Shown here piece after piece: positions 44,003-52,618 of a stretch of 64,000 bases of DNA. The DNA comes from Bacillota bacterium (GTDB taxonomy: Bacteria > Bacillota > Clostridia > Lachnospirales > Lachnospiraceae), in NCBI GenBank assembly GCA_023421075.1, contig JAEZUM010000031.1, positions 13,836 to 77,835 of the forward strand, given 5' to 3'. The notes below the pieces were generated by a model. That model saw nothing but the letters and a program-made list of their open reading frames with translations. It made no database searches and was not told where the DNA came from. The first letter of the stretch is position 1. Every line of letters starts with the position of its first letter. Made by a program: the position numbers and the translations under genes.

Positions 44003-45400
44003 ATGAAGAAGAAATATATTGTAATAATCGTTGTTCTTTTAATCGTTCCAATTGTTATACTGGCCGTCGGTTTTATTAAAACCAAAGAATCGAATCCGGT
44101 TACCCTTACCTTATGGCATAATTACGGCGGGCAGATGAAGGAAACAATGGATGAGATGATTGAGGAATTCAATGGTACCATAGGGCAAAAGAAAGGTGTT
44201 ATCATCAATGTCACCTCGATCTCCGGTTCCTCAACCCTGCATGATAAACTGACGATGGCAGCAAACGGAGACCCGGGGGCGCCAGAGCTTCCGGATATCA
44301 CCACAGCTTATCCAAAGACCGCTATGATCTTAGCCGAGAAGGAGCTTCTGGTCAATCTGGATGATCAATTCTCCGAGAAGGAATTAGCAAAATATATCCC
44401 TCGTTTTCTTGAAGAAGGCCGATTAGACGGCGGGGCTCTATACGTATTTCCAACAGCAAAATCGACGGAAGTATTATTTGTTAACTCTACTATTTTTGAC
44501 CGTTTCAAAGAGGACAATGGTATTTCCTATGACGAGCTATCCACCTTTGAAGGAATAATGAGAACCGCAAAGCTCTATTATGAGTGGACCGACAAGCAGA
44601 CTCCCGACATTCCCAATGACGGTAAGACCTTCTACGTACCGGATTCCCTCTTTAACCTTAGTTTAATCGGCTGCAAGCAGCTTGGAAGCAGTTTCATCAA
44701 GGATAACCGGATTGATTTCTCTAACCCTGTGGTGAAGAATATCTGGAACAGTTATTATTATCCCGCCGTCCAAGGGCAGGTTGCAATTTTTGACGGCTAT
44801 GCATCGGATCTGGCAAAAACCGGTGAGATTGTATGTTCCACCGGCTCTACCGCCGGTGTCTTATTCTTCTCCCCGACAGTTACATATGCTGACAATACAA
44901 CCGAGGATGCGAACCTAAAGATTCTTCCCTATCCGGTCTTTGAGGGTGGTCAAAAGATTGCGATGCAACGTGGTGCCGGTATGTGTGTCGTCAAATCAGA
45001 CCGAAAAAAGGAAGCCCTGGCTGCCCTTTTCTTAAAATGGTTTACCAGTCCGGAGAATAATCTTCGTTTTGTCGCATCTACCGGTTATCTTCCTGTTACG
45101 GAAGAAGCCTTCGGTGATATTATGCTAAAGGAGATCGATTCCATCCGCGATGATAACATCAAAGAGCTTTTGAAGGTTGCACGACAGATGCAGATAGAAT
45201 ATGAATTCTTCATCTCTCCTTTATTTGACGGAGTTGATGTACTTCAAAGCAGTTATGAGAAAGACTACCGCGCAATAGCCAAGTCTTCAAGAGATCAGTA
45301 TCTATCCCTGTTGACAATGGCAAATAATCGGGAGGCTCTGGACGAAGCAACCAAGGGTAGCTACGAGGAGTTCAGTAATACCCTTAAGCGCATTAAGTAG
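44003..45400 (+). CDS. Extracellular solute-binding protein (family 1), membrane-anchored
   Basis: A 465-residue sugar-type substrate-binding protein. An uncleaved-looking N-terminal hydrophobic segment (about residues 5-28) without a lipobox Cys should anchor it outside the cell. The mature part begins with the family strand TLTLWHNYGG and has ITTAYPKTAMIL, YVFPTAKSTEVLFVNS and the IAMQRGAGMCVVKS hinge region. No ABC permease or ATPase gene is nearby. Instead a membrane LuxR regulator follows about 50 bases downstream, so a sensing role is more likely than transport. A GGGGGG-type site precedes ATG 44003 (the frame is open from TTG 43985). Confidence 0.85.
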   Translation: MKKKYIVIIVVLLIVPIVILAVGFIKTKESNPVTLTLWHNYGGQMKETMDEMIEEFNGTIGQKKGVIINVTSISGSSTLHDKLTMAANGDPGAPELPDITTAYPKTAMILAEKELLVNLDDQFSEKELAKYIPRFLEEGRLDGGALYVFPTAKSTEVLFVNSTIFDRFKEDNGISYDELSTFEGIMRTAKLYYEWTDKQTPDIPNDGKTFYVPDSLFNLSLIGCKQLGSSFIKDNRIDFSNPVVKNIWNSYYYPAVQGQVAIFDGYASDLAKTGEIVCSTGSTAGVLFFSPTVTYADNTTEDANLKILPYPVFEGGQKIAMQRGAGMCVVKSDRKKEALAALFLKWFTSPENNLRFVASTGYLPVTEEAFGDIMLKEIDSIRDDNIKELLKVARQMQIEYEFFISPLFDGVDVLQSSYEKDYRAIAKSSRDQYLSLLTMANNREALDEATKGSYEEFSNTLKRIK

Positions 45401-45454
45401 TATGGTATATATAACCCTAAGCAATCAATAATGATAAAGGAAAGGTTGTTAAAG

Positions 45455-47068
45455 ATGGTGCGCCGGCTAATAAACCTTATAAGGCATAAAGCGGATCAAT
45501 CCGATCATACAAGTGTTACCTTACGATTTCGCTTATTAATATTCCTACTTTTACTTGTTCTGACTATGGCTGCCGGTATCATTGTCATTTTAATCATTAC
45601 CGGTGTATTTTCTGCCGGAATAACCGAAAGCAAAGAGTTGATACAAGGAGAGCTAACTCATATTCAGGGAGATATCGCAACGAATTATGGGCAGCTATCG
45701 CAAGAGACGGTGGAATTTTCAACTACCTTATCGCAGAAGCTGGAGGAAAAGCTTCGAAAAAGGAACATCGTGGTATCTGAGTTAAGTAATTATCCGGAGT
45801 ATATGGAGGAGATTATATCCGAGCTTTATGAAACAACTTTTTTCTCCCTCCAAAGATCCAAATGCAGCGGTGCCTTCTTTATTCTGGATGCTACGGTGAA
45901 TCCAAAGCTTGAGAACGCGTCCAACTCAAGATCCGGCTTATATATCAAGAATATGGAACCAAATATTATCAGCTCCTCCTCACCGAATATAACGATTCTT
46001 CGCGGCTTTTCCAGCATCGGACGGGATAACTCCATCAATCTGCATACCCAATGGAGCATGGAATTCGATGTCAGTGAGGCCGACTATTATGCAATACCGA
46101 TTGAATCAGCTAAGGAAAATCCCGATCTTTCCTTACAAAAGCTCTATTACTGGAGCAGCCCTCAGTTACTTCCCAACACCAGTGAAGAGGTTATGATTTG
46201 CTCGGTTCCCTTACTTGATTCAGAAAATAATATTTATGGTGTATGTGGCTTTGAAATCAGCGCCATGCTTTTCAAATTATCCTATATGCCCTCCGATAAC
46301 CACTATAACAGAATGTTCTGCATGCTTTCACCATTGTCGGAGCATACCCTGATCCTCTGCCGTTCTATGTTTGCCGGCGGTTATTCTGCCAAGAAAATAT
46401 CCAAGGAGTATTCCATTCTTCGACTCAAGGACAGGGAGAATTCCTTTACAACCTATTATACCGATGTTGATAATGTTTTCTTAGGGTATCACAGTCGTGT
46501 GCAGCTGTATCCGAAGGATTCGCCGTTTTACGGGGAGACCTGGGCAGCTGCCATAATGGTGCCGAAGGAGGATATCATTAATTCCATCCTAAATCTGAAT
46601 ATCGTGATAGCAAGCTTACTTATTCTTTTGGTTGCAGGCGGTATCATTATCTCAGTATTTTTTAGCAACAAATACTTAAAGCCCATCTCTGCAGGCTTCG
46701 AGATCATAAAATCAGCAGAGACAGAAGAAGCTCCCAAGACAAATATCCAGGAGATAGATGATTTAATTCATTATCTCTCCGAATACAAGCGGGAGCAGCT
46801 GAAAAAGGCAGAGCAGGAGCGTTACCAGCTTTCGATGCTGGAGGACTTTGTTGAGAAAACGAAGACTCTGACACCTGCGGAGCATTCCGTATTCAGTTTA
46901 TATATAAAGGGACTTAGTGCACAGGAGATTGCCGACCGACTATTCTTAAGTATAAATACCGTAAAGACTCACAATAAACGTATCTTCGTTAAACTCGGAG
47001 TAGCGTCGAAGGAAGAGTTAATCCTCTATAAAAATATGCTGAAGGAAATCGGACTGGAACTAAAATAA
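45455..47068 (+). CDS. Membrane-anchored LuxR-family transcriptional regulator with extracellular sensor
   Basis: A 537-residue one-component receptor. It has a first membrane helix (about 25-55), a large extracellular region (about 60-380) with the Cache-like pattern (IISELYETTFFSLQRSKCSGAFFILDATVNP, then YYAIPIESAKENPDLSL), and a second helix (about 385-410). A short HAMP-like/coiled-coil link follows, then a C-terminal LuxR helix-turn-helix (LTPAEHSVFSLYIKGLSAQEIADRLFLS, then TVKTHNKRIFVKLG). The extracellular part should be controlled by a ligand or by the binding protein encoded just upstream, with DNA binding at the membrane. AAAGG precedes ATG 45455; ATG 45431 is an alternative start. 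Confidence 0.83.
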   Translation: MVRRLINLIRHKADQSDHTSVTLRFRLLIFLLLLVLTMAAGIIVILIITGVFSAGITESKELIQGELTHIQGDIATNYGQLSQETVEFSTTLSQKLEEKLRKRNIVVSELSNYPEYMEEIISELYETTFFSLQRSKCSGAFFILDATVNPKLENASNSRSGLYIKNMEPNIISSSSPNITILRGFSSIGRDNSINLHTQWSMEFDVSEADYYAIPIESAKENPDLSLQKLYYWSSPQLLPNTSEEVMICSVPLLDSENNIYGVCGFEISAMLFKLSYMPSDNHYNRMFCMLSPLSEHTLILCRSMFAGGYSAKKISKEYSILRLKDRENSFTTYYTDVDNVFLGYHSRVQLYPKDSPFYGETWAAAIMVPKEDIINSILNLNIVIASLLILLVAGGIIISVFFSNKYLKPISAGFEIIKSAETEEAPKTNIQEIDDLIHYLSEYKREQLKKAEQERYQLSMLEDFVEKTKTLTPAEHSVFSLYIKGLSAQEIADRLFLSINTVKTHNKRIFVKLGVASKEELILYKNMLKEIGLELK

Positions 47069-47959
47069 TTATACTTCAACACGATTCCTTCCATTTCTCT
47101 TAGCCTCATACAATTTCTTATCCGCCTCATCAATCAGCTCATTCACGGAAGTGCACAGCTTCGGTGTCATTGCACTCACGCCGAAGCTTGCCGTGATATA
47201 GAACTTAAGATCTCCACATTCGATCGGGGTTTTCTCAACCTTCGCGCGTATACTCTCAGCCAGATCCCCGGCAAATTCCAAAGGTGCGCCCGGGAGACAA
47301 ATCAAAAATTCCTCGCCGCCATATCTGGCAACCCAGTCGTTCTCCCTCTTAAGGCTTCGATGGAGCAGATTCGCAAAGCTTTTAATGGTGTAGTCACCAA
47401 CCAGATGACCATAGGTATCATTTACATTCTTAAAGTAATCGATATCAACCATAATAACAGAAATGCTGTTATCTGATAGATTTGCATTCATCATATCCAA
47501 AGGAAGCTTCTCGTTAATATATCTCCGATTATAGATTCCGGTTAGAGAATCTTTAATTGCTCTGTTATTGAGGCTATCAAGCATGATATTAAAATCTACG
47601 CTTGCATTCTCCCCATTTACATTGATACTGATATTATTGGTTGCTTTTTTCATAACCTCCAAAACCACAGTATGGTCGGACAGCTCGATCGGTATCGCGG
47701 TTACAAGGAATATCTCATGATCCAAATATTCCATCTTCATAAAGGTATCCTTCTCTCGAAAGGCCTTCATGGAAATACAGTTTTCGCAGAGCTCCCCCTT
47801 ATGAAAGAAATTGAAGCAATGCTCCGGAGCATTTTCTACGTGATTATCATGAATATTAATAACTGTCTTTCGGACCGGATCTACAATCCGCACTTTATCA
47901 TAAACAAGATCAAATATATTCAGTTTTTGGATTACTTCTTCAATTTCTCTTTCGTACAT
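47069..47959 (-). CDS. Diguanylate cyclase (GGDEF domain)
   Basis: A 296-residue cytoplasmic protein. A PAS-like N-terminal sensor (about 1-120) contains the cysteines of CFNFFHKGELCENCIS, which could bind a metal or heme or act as a redox switch, and a GGDEF domain follows (about 135-296). The active-site loop is GGEEF in RYGGEEFLICL and the entry motif is DSLTGIYNRRYINE, so it should make cyclic di-GMP. GGAAGGG precedes the ATG. It is convergent with the LuxR gene with no base between the two stop codons. It lies near an HD-GYP enzyme at 17.8-19.7 kb but not in the same operon. Confidence 0.88.
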   Translation of the reverse strand: MYEREIEEVIQKLNIFDLVYDKVRIVDPVRKTVINIHDNHVENAPEHCFNFFHKGELCENCISMKAFREKDTFMKMEYLDHEIFLVTAIPIELSDHTVVLEVMKKATNNISINVNGENASVDFNIMLDSLNNRAIKDSLTGIYNRRYINEKLPLDMMNANLSDNSISVIMVDIDYFKNVNDTYGHLVGDYTIKSFANLLHRSLKRENDWVARYGGEEFLICLPGAPLEFAGDLAESIRAKVEKTPIECGDLKFYITASFGVSAMTPKLCTSVNELIDEADKKLYEAKRNGRNRVEV

Positions 47960-48013
47960 AGCATGTCACCCTTCCTGCAACTGAAAGTAGGATTAATTAT
48001 TGTTTTTAATATT

Positions 48014-48078
48014 AGCAGATAAATGAAAATACGTCAAAAAATATTTTATATTTTCTGACGTATTTTCATTTATCTGCT
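48014..48078 (-). terminator. 23-bp perfect hairpin between chemoreceptor and diguanylate cyclase genes
   Basis: The arms at 48014-48036 and 48056-48078 are fully complementary over 23 bases (AGCAGATAAATGAAAATACG pairs with CGTATTTTCATTTATCTGCT, then TCA with TGA at the loop side). The outer arm overlaps the last base of the chemoreceptor stop codon. It should end or process the chemoreceptor mRNA; a T-tract after the stem is lacking. Confidence 0.6.
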
Positions 48079-49813
48079 ATTTTATTGTAAATTTATTTAC
48101 CAAACCTCCCAATTGCTCCATTCTGTCCTTAACAGCGGCAAGATCGTTCTTCAGTCCCTCCATGATAGCATATTGCTCCTCCGTCTCAGCTGCTGTCTGT
48201 TGTGTCCCCTCACTTAACTCTTTCGAAATGTCGGATAATAGATTGGTTTTTGCTAAAACCTTCTTGCTATCTTCTTCGATATTTTGGATCGCGTTGGCAA
48301 TTTCCTTTATTCTCCCATCCATCTTCTGATTGCATTGAGCTATCCTGCCAATATAACTGTCTACCTCAGTCATTACCTGGACGCTGTCTCTGGCTTGAAC
48401 CACTCCATATTCAATTGCCTCACTGGAATGATTTATCTCCTCCTGAACAGCCGATATTAGCTGATTAATGTGTTTACTTGCTTCACTGGATTGCTTCGCA
48501 AGATTTTTAATCTCACCTGCTACAACTGCAAATCCCTTGCCATGCTCACCTGCCGATGCTGCTTCAATGGAGGCATTCAATGCCAACAGATTCGTTTTTG
48601 CAGCGATGGCCTCTATACTTGAGCTAAAGGATAATACCTCTCGGAACTTTTCTTCCAGCTTCACCATTAATGCGGCGGTTCGTTCCACCGTATTATTGAC
48701 CAGATTAATCTGAGCCACCGATCCACTAAGCTTCATGGATGCTTCCTGCATATCCACCATTGCACAATCCGAATCCTTATTGACCTCAGTGATATTTAGG
48801 ATAATTGTCTCAATTTCAGCGAACACATTCTCCATGGAGACTTCCACTTCTTCTACACTTTCTACCTGCCTTGTAGCACCTAGGGCTATTTCAGAAACAA
48901 TTTTCGTAATCTCTTCGGTAGCCTTATTAGAGACATCGATATTGTCATTTAAGGTTGCTATATCACTGCCCACGACCTGGGTATTGTCACGTATCCCCTG
49001 TATCATTAAGGACATATTCTTAATCATCTCCTGGAACGTCCGGGAGAGGCTTCCTACTTCATCGGTTCTGGTACTTGCTACATCGATGGTAAGGTCACCC
49101 TTTTTAACCAGATGCACCTTTGATCTCAGCTGTTTGATGGATCTGACGATGTAAAAGGATGCGATATAGGCGATACCACAAGCGATGGCAGCAATGATTA
49201 AACCGATTATCATCATCTCCCTGTTCGTCTTAGCCAGCTCATTGACCATAAATTCAGCGTCAAAGTCAGCTCCCAGCATTCCAAGTACCTGACCGGAGCT
49301 GCCAATAATCGGAACATAACCGGAGATTAAAGTCCCCCATTCTTCGCTTTCATATAGTTCGTAACCCTCTTTTCCATCGAATGCAAGATTCATCTTGTCA
49401 GAGATATCCTCTTCTACATCTCCCAGAAGGGATTCATCCTCACTGCCCGCCGGAGAGCCATCTACACAGAAATAGATTGCCCCGTCTTCCCTTCGGTTCA
49501 TGGTATAAAGATATTTTAAGCCGTTTGTTTCTTTTATTTTTACAAATTCCTTCCTAAGCTCGATATAATACTCCTTCTCCATATCCTCAGGGGTCTTGAG
49601 CTCGGCATATCGCTCCGGATCAATGGAGGAATTTACTGATCTGGTTATATTTATTGCCATCTGGCCCATCGTTCCTTCTAGTGTAGATTTTGCCGATTGA
49701 TAGGCAAAGATACGAATCCCATTTGAGGATATGACAATAAGCCCTACACATAAAAGCATAATTTTAAACATTAAAGAGATTTTTATTCGTACTTCCCTTT
49801 CCTTTCGAAGCAT
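48077..49813 (-). CDS. Methyl-accepting chemotaxis protein
   Basis: A 578-residue transmembrane chemoreceptor: first helix (about 12-32), extracellular Cache-type sensor (about 40-185, with YLYTMNRREDGAIYFCVDG), second helix (about 195-220), HAMP (about 220-275) and a cytoplasmic signalling domain to the end. The hairpin tip carries the conserved receptor sequence LLALNASIEAASAGEHGKGFAVVAGEI, here quoted only for its core GKGFAVVA. It should control CheA for swimming or surface movement. AAGGA lies 11 bases before the ATG. No other chemotaxis gene is adjacent. Confidence 0.9.
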   Translation of the reverse strand: MLRKEREVRIKISLMFKIMLLCVGLIVISSNGIRIFAYQSAKSTLEGTMGQMAINITRSVNSSIDPERYAELKTPEDMEKEYYIELRKEFVKIKETNGLKYLYTMNRREDGAIYFCVDGSPAGSEDESLLGDVEEDISDKMNLAFDGKEGYELYESEEWGTLISGYVPIIGSSGQVLGMLGADFDAEFMVNELAKTNREMMIIGLIIAAIACGIAYIASFYIVRSIKQLRSKVHLVKKGDLTIDVASTRTDEVGSLSRTFQEMIKNMSLMIQGIRDNTQVVGSDIATLNDNIDVSNKATEEITKIVSEIALGATRQVESVEEVEVSMENVFAEIETIILNITEVNKDSDCAMVDMQEASMKLSGSVAQINLVNNTVERTAALMVKLEEKFREVLSFSSSIEAIAAKTNLLALNASIEAASAGEHGKGFAVVAGEIKNLAKQSSEASKHINQLISAVQEEINHSSEAIEYGVVQARDSVQVMTEVDSYIGRIAQCNQKMDGRIKEIANAIQNIEEDSKKVLAKTNLLSDISKELSEGTQQTAAETEEQYAIMEGLKNDLAAVKDRMEQLGGLVNKFTIK

Positions 49814-50048
49814 TTTGTCCCGTATCCTTCTGATAACTCATTACTATGTTCCACACATAATGCTATTATAACGTAAGCATTAGCAATTTTCTACATTTAT
49901 TCGTATTATATTACTTTTTTTAACATAAATCGTCTCTTGACGGTACAAATCTAGACCAACTGTTTCCTAGCAAAGCATTTGTAAATTGAAATAGCGACAG
50001 GGATATTATTCAGAATTAATGAAAATAATAAATGCGGAGGTGTTTATT

Positions 50049-50564
50049 ATGATAACGAATGTTCAACTAACCACAAAAGAAAAATACTTATTGGAGGATG
50101 CCAGAACACACGAAGAACAATGTATTCAAAAGTATGAAAATTATGCTAATCTTGCGACTGATGCAGAGCTGAAAGCAGTATTTCGCAGTAACGGCCAGAA
50201 AGAGCAAGAGCATCTTCAGACAATCAATCAATTGCTAAGCGGTAAGGTTCCGTCCATGGGACAGAGCAGCAGCCAGAGTAATCAGAACAGTCAAGGCGGT
50301 TCTACTCAATCCGTAAGCTCTCAACAATCTACCGTGGATACAAAGAACATGGCAAACTGTGGTTTTAATGCTTCGGACAAGGATCTCTGTACTGATATAC
50401 TAATGACTGAGAAATATGTATCCGGAGCCTATGATACCGCGATCTTCGAATTCAAGGATGCTTCTGTCCGGGATGTACTCAATCACATCCAAAAAGAGGA
50501 GCAAAAGCATGGGGAAGCAGTCTTTGCATACATGCAAAGCAAGGGTATGTATAAGCTCAGCTAG
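50049..50564 (+). CDS. CotF-like spore coat protein
   Basis: A 171-residue protein of the CotF spore coat family, with two ferritin-like helical pairs (about 5-65 and 105-170) joined by a Ser/Gln/Asn-rich linker (about 70-105). The C-terminal part has the family motif DILMTEKYVSGAYDTAIFEF followed by an EEQKHGEAVF helix. GGAGG precedes ATG 50049, which is chosen over 50019. A terminator follows. Along with the SleL-like gene it suggests an endospore-forming host. Confidence 0.88.
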   Translation: MITNVQLTTKEKYLLEDARTHEEQCIQKYENYANLATDAELKAVFRSNGQKEQEHLQTINQLLSGKVPSMGQSSSQSNQNSQGGSTQSVSSQQSTVDTKNMANCGFNASDKDLCTDILMTEKYVSGAYDTAIFEFKDASVRDVLNHIQKEEQKHGEAVFAYMQSKGMYKLS

Positions 50565-50612
50565 CATAAGTACTATGTTTCTTATGTAATCCCATTCAAG
50601 GAACGATGATAT

Positions 50613-50663
50613 CAAGTGGTATACTGACCGATCAGCCAGCATACCGCTTGGTATTATTTTTTT
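50613..50663 (+). terminator. Terminator after the CotF-like gene
   Basis: CAAGTGGTAT pairs with ATACCGCTTG (one G-T pair), with an inner CTG/CAG pair, and is followed by a run of T bases (50656-50663). Confidence 0.8.
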
Positions 50664-50700
50664 ATCACAATAAAAAGTTTCGCAAGCTATGCTTCTATCG

Positions 50701-52416
50701 TTATTCCATGTATCCACCCTTCATGGGTGCTACGGCCCGTTCCGCGAAAAGTTTTAGCACCCCTGTCTCATACTTTGGCGCTCTTGGCCTCCATAATTCC
50801 TTTCGACGTAGTAATTCCTTCTCGATCTCTATCTCGTTCGCTTCCTTGCCTTGAATGCCGATCATTCGAAGCAGTCTCTTCTCAATATCAATCTCAATCA
50901 GATCCCCCTCCTCAATGAGTGCTATCGGTCCACCCTCTGCTGCCTCCGGTGACACATGACCAATCGCAGGCCCCTTTGAAGCTCCAGAGAATCTACCATC
51001 TGTAATCAAAGCAATTGATTTTGCCAGTTCAGGATCCGAGGAAATCGCTTCCGTAGTATAGAACATCTCCGGCATTCCGCTGCCCTTAGGGCCTTCATAA
51101 CGGATAATCACTGCTTCCTGAGGATGAATTCTCTTCTCCAGAATAGCAGCAATCGCCTCCTCCTCACTGTCAAAGGGTCTTGCCTTTAGAATTGCTTTGT
51201 GCATTTCCTTGGGAACGGCACTATGTTTAATCACTGCTCCGAGCGGTGCCAGATTACCTGACAGGATAGCAATCGCTCCATTTACTCCGATTGGTTGATG
51301 GTAAGGTCTGATAATGTCTTCCCTCGTCAGTCCAAATCGATCCAGATTGACGCTACACCGGCTGTAATAGCCATTCTTCTTAAGCTCCTCAAGATTTTCT
51401 CCCAAGGTCTTACCGGTCACCGTCATAACATTCAGATGCAGACTCTCCTTAATCTCCTCCATGATGGCAGGAACACCGCCTGCATAATGGAAAAATTGAG
51501 CAGGCCAGGTACCGCTTGGCCGAATGTTTAGGATATAATGGGCATTTTGATGCAGACGGTCGAAGCGTTCCGCTTCCAGCTCTATTCCAAATTCATGAGC
51601 GATGGCCGGTAAATGCATCAACGTATTGGTGGATCCGGAGATTGCTGCATGTACCATAATTGCATTCTCAAAGGATTGCTCCGTCACAAAATCCCGTGGT
51701 TTCATACCGAGCTTCGCCAGCTCTACCGCTTGCCTTCCTGCCTGCAATGCATAATCCGTCAGATCTTCGCCTGTGGCAGGTAGCAATGCACTTCCCGGTA
51801 GCATTAGTCCCAGTGCTTCTGCCATAATCTGCATGGTGGCTGCGGTTCCCATAAAGGAGCAGGCTCCACAGGAGGGACAGGCATGATGCTTATAGTAGAG
51901 AAATTCCTCCTTGGTGATCTCTCCTCGTTGGTATTTTGCACTGTAGGTTCCGATCTGTTCTAGCGTCAGAAGATCCGGACCTGCGTCCATTACCCCTCCC
52001 GTCATTACGATCGATGGAATATTAATTCTGCCGATTGCCATCAGATGTGCAGGGACTGCTTTGTCACAGCTGGAGATAAACACACCGCTATCAAAGGGTG
52101 TGGCATTCGCATGAATTTCGATCAGATTCGCTATGGTATCTCTGGATACAAGAGAATAATTTATTCCATCATGGCCTTGTGCCATACCGTCGCAGATATC
52201 GGTGGCAAAATATCTTGCTCCTTTTCCTCCCTGTTCATCAATTCCGCTCACTGCTTTTTCTACCAGCGACATCAAATGCGCGCTTCCCGGATGACTGTCG
52301 CCGAAAGTACTTTCTACAAGCACCTGTATTTTATCAAGGTCCTGGACACTCCAGCCCATTCCAAGTTTTAGCGGATCCATTTCCGGTGCAATCTTTCGTA
52401 TCTCCTGACTTATCAT
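50701..52416 (-). CDS. IlvD/Edd-family dehydratase (dihydroxy-acid or sugar-acid)
   Basis: A 571-residue iron-sulfur dehydratase of the IlvD/Edd family. The cluster cysteines are Cys117 in SSCDKAVP and Cys186 in CPSCGACSFMGTAATM; CDGMAQGHDGINYSL holds the metal-binding aspartate, and ITDGRFSGASKG is the C-terminal active-site motif. The N-terminal stretch (VLVESTFGDSHPGSAHL) differs from the usual IlvD form, so it may be a paralogue acting on a sugar acid such as a pentonate, not the branched-chain amino acid enzyme. No other ilv gene is adjacent. GGGGGAG precedes ATG 52416; the frame is open to 52485. Confidence 0.83.
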   Translation of the reverse strand: MISQEIRKIAPEMDPLKLGMGWSVQDLDKIQVLVESTFGDSHPGSAHLMSLVEKAVSGIDEQGGKGARYFATDICDGMAQGHDGINYSLVSRDTIANLIEIHANATPFDSGVFISSCDKAVPAHLMAIGRINIPSIVMTGGVMDAGPDLLTLEQIGTYSAKYQRGEITKEEFLYYKHHACPSCGACSFMGTAATMQIMAEALGLMLPGSALLPATGEDLTDYALQAGRQAVELAKLGMKPRDFVTEQSFENAIMVHAAISGSTNTLMHLPAIAHEFGIELEAERFDRLHQNAHYILNIRPSGTWPAQFFHYAGGVPAIMEEIKESLHLNVMTVTGKTLGENLEELKKNGYYSRCSVNLDRFGLTREDIIRPYHQPIGVNGAIAILSGNLAPLGAVIKHSAVPKEMHKAILKARPFDSEEEAIAAILEKRIHPQEAVIIRYEGPKGSGMPEMFYTTEAISSDPELAKSIALITDGRFSGASKGPAIGHVSPEAAEGGPIALIEEGDLIEIDIEKRLLRMIGIQGKEANEIEIEKELLRRKELWRPRAPKYETGVLKLFAERAVAPMKGGYME

Positions 52417-52544
52417 GATTACTCCCCCATTCCTGTGACAATACTCTTCTCGCTGCCAAAGTTCCATGAATTTATATAACAGCACTAATTTGCCGATTGA
52501 TATAGGACTTATTGCTCATAGGAATATATTACACAACCAATATA

Positions 52545-52581
52545 AAAAAGGCAACAGACTTTTCCAATCCATCACCTTTTT
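52545..52581 (-). terminator. Probable terminator of the glycogen operon
   Basis: AAAAAGG and CCTTTTT flank a partly paired 23-base loop about 40 bases beyond the stop of the last glg gene; on the minus strand the exit is CCTTTTTTATA. Confidence 0.5.
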
Positions 52582-52618
52582 ATTTCATATTTGATATTAC
52601 TTACGCTGTTATACTTCG

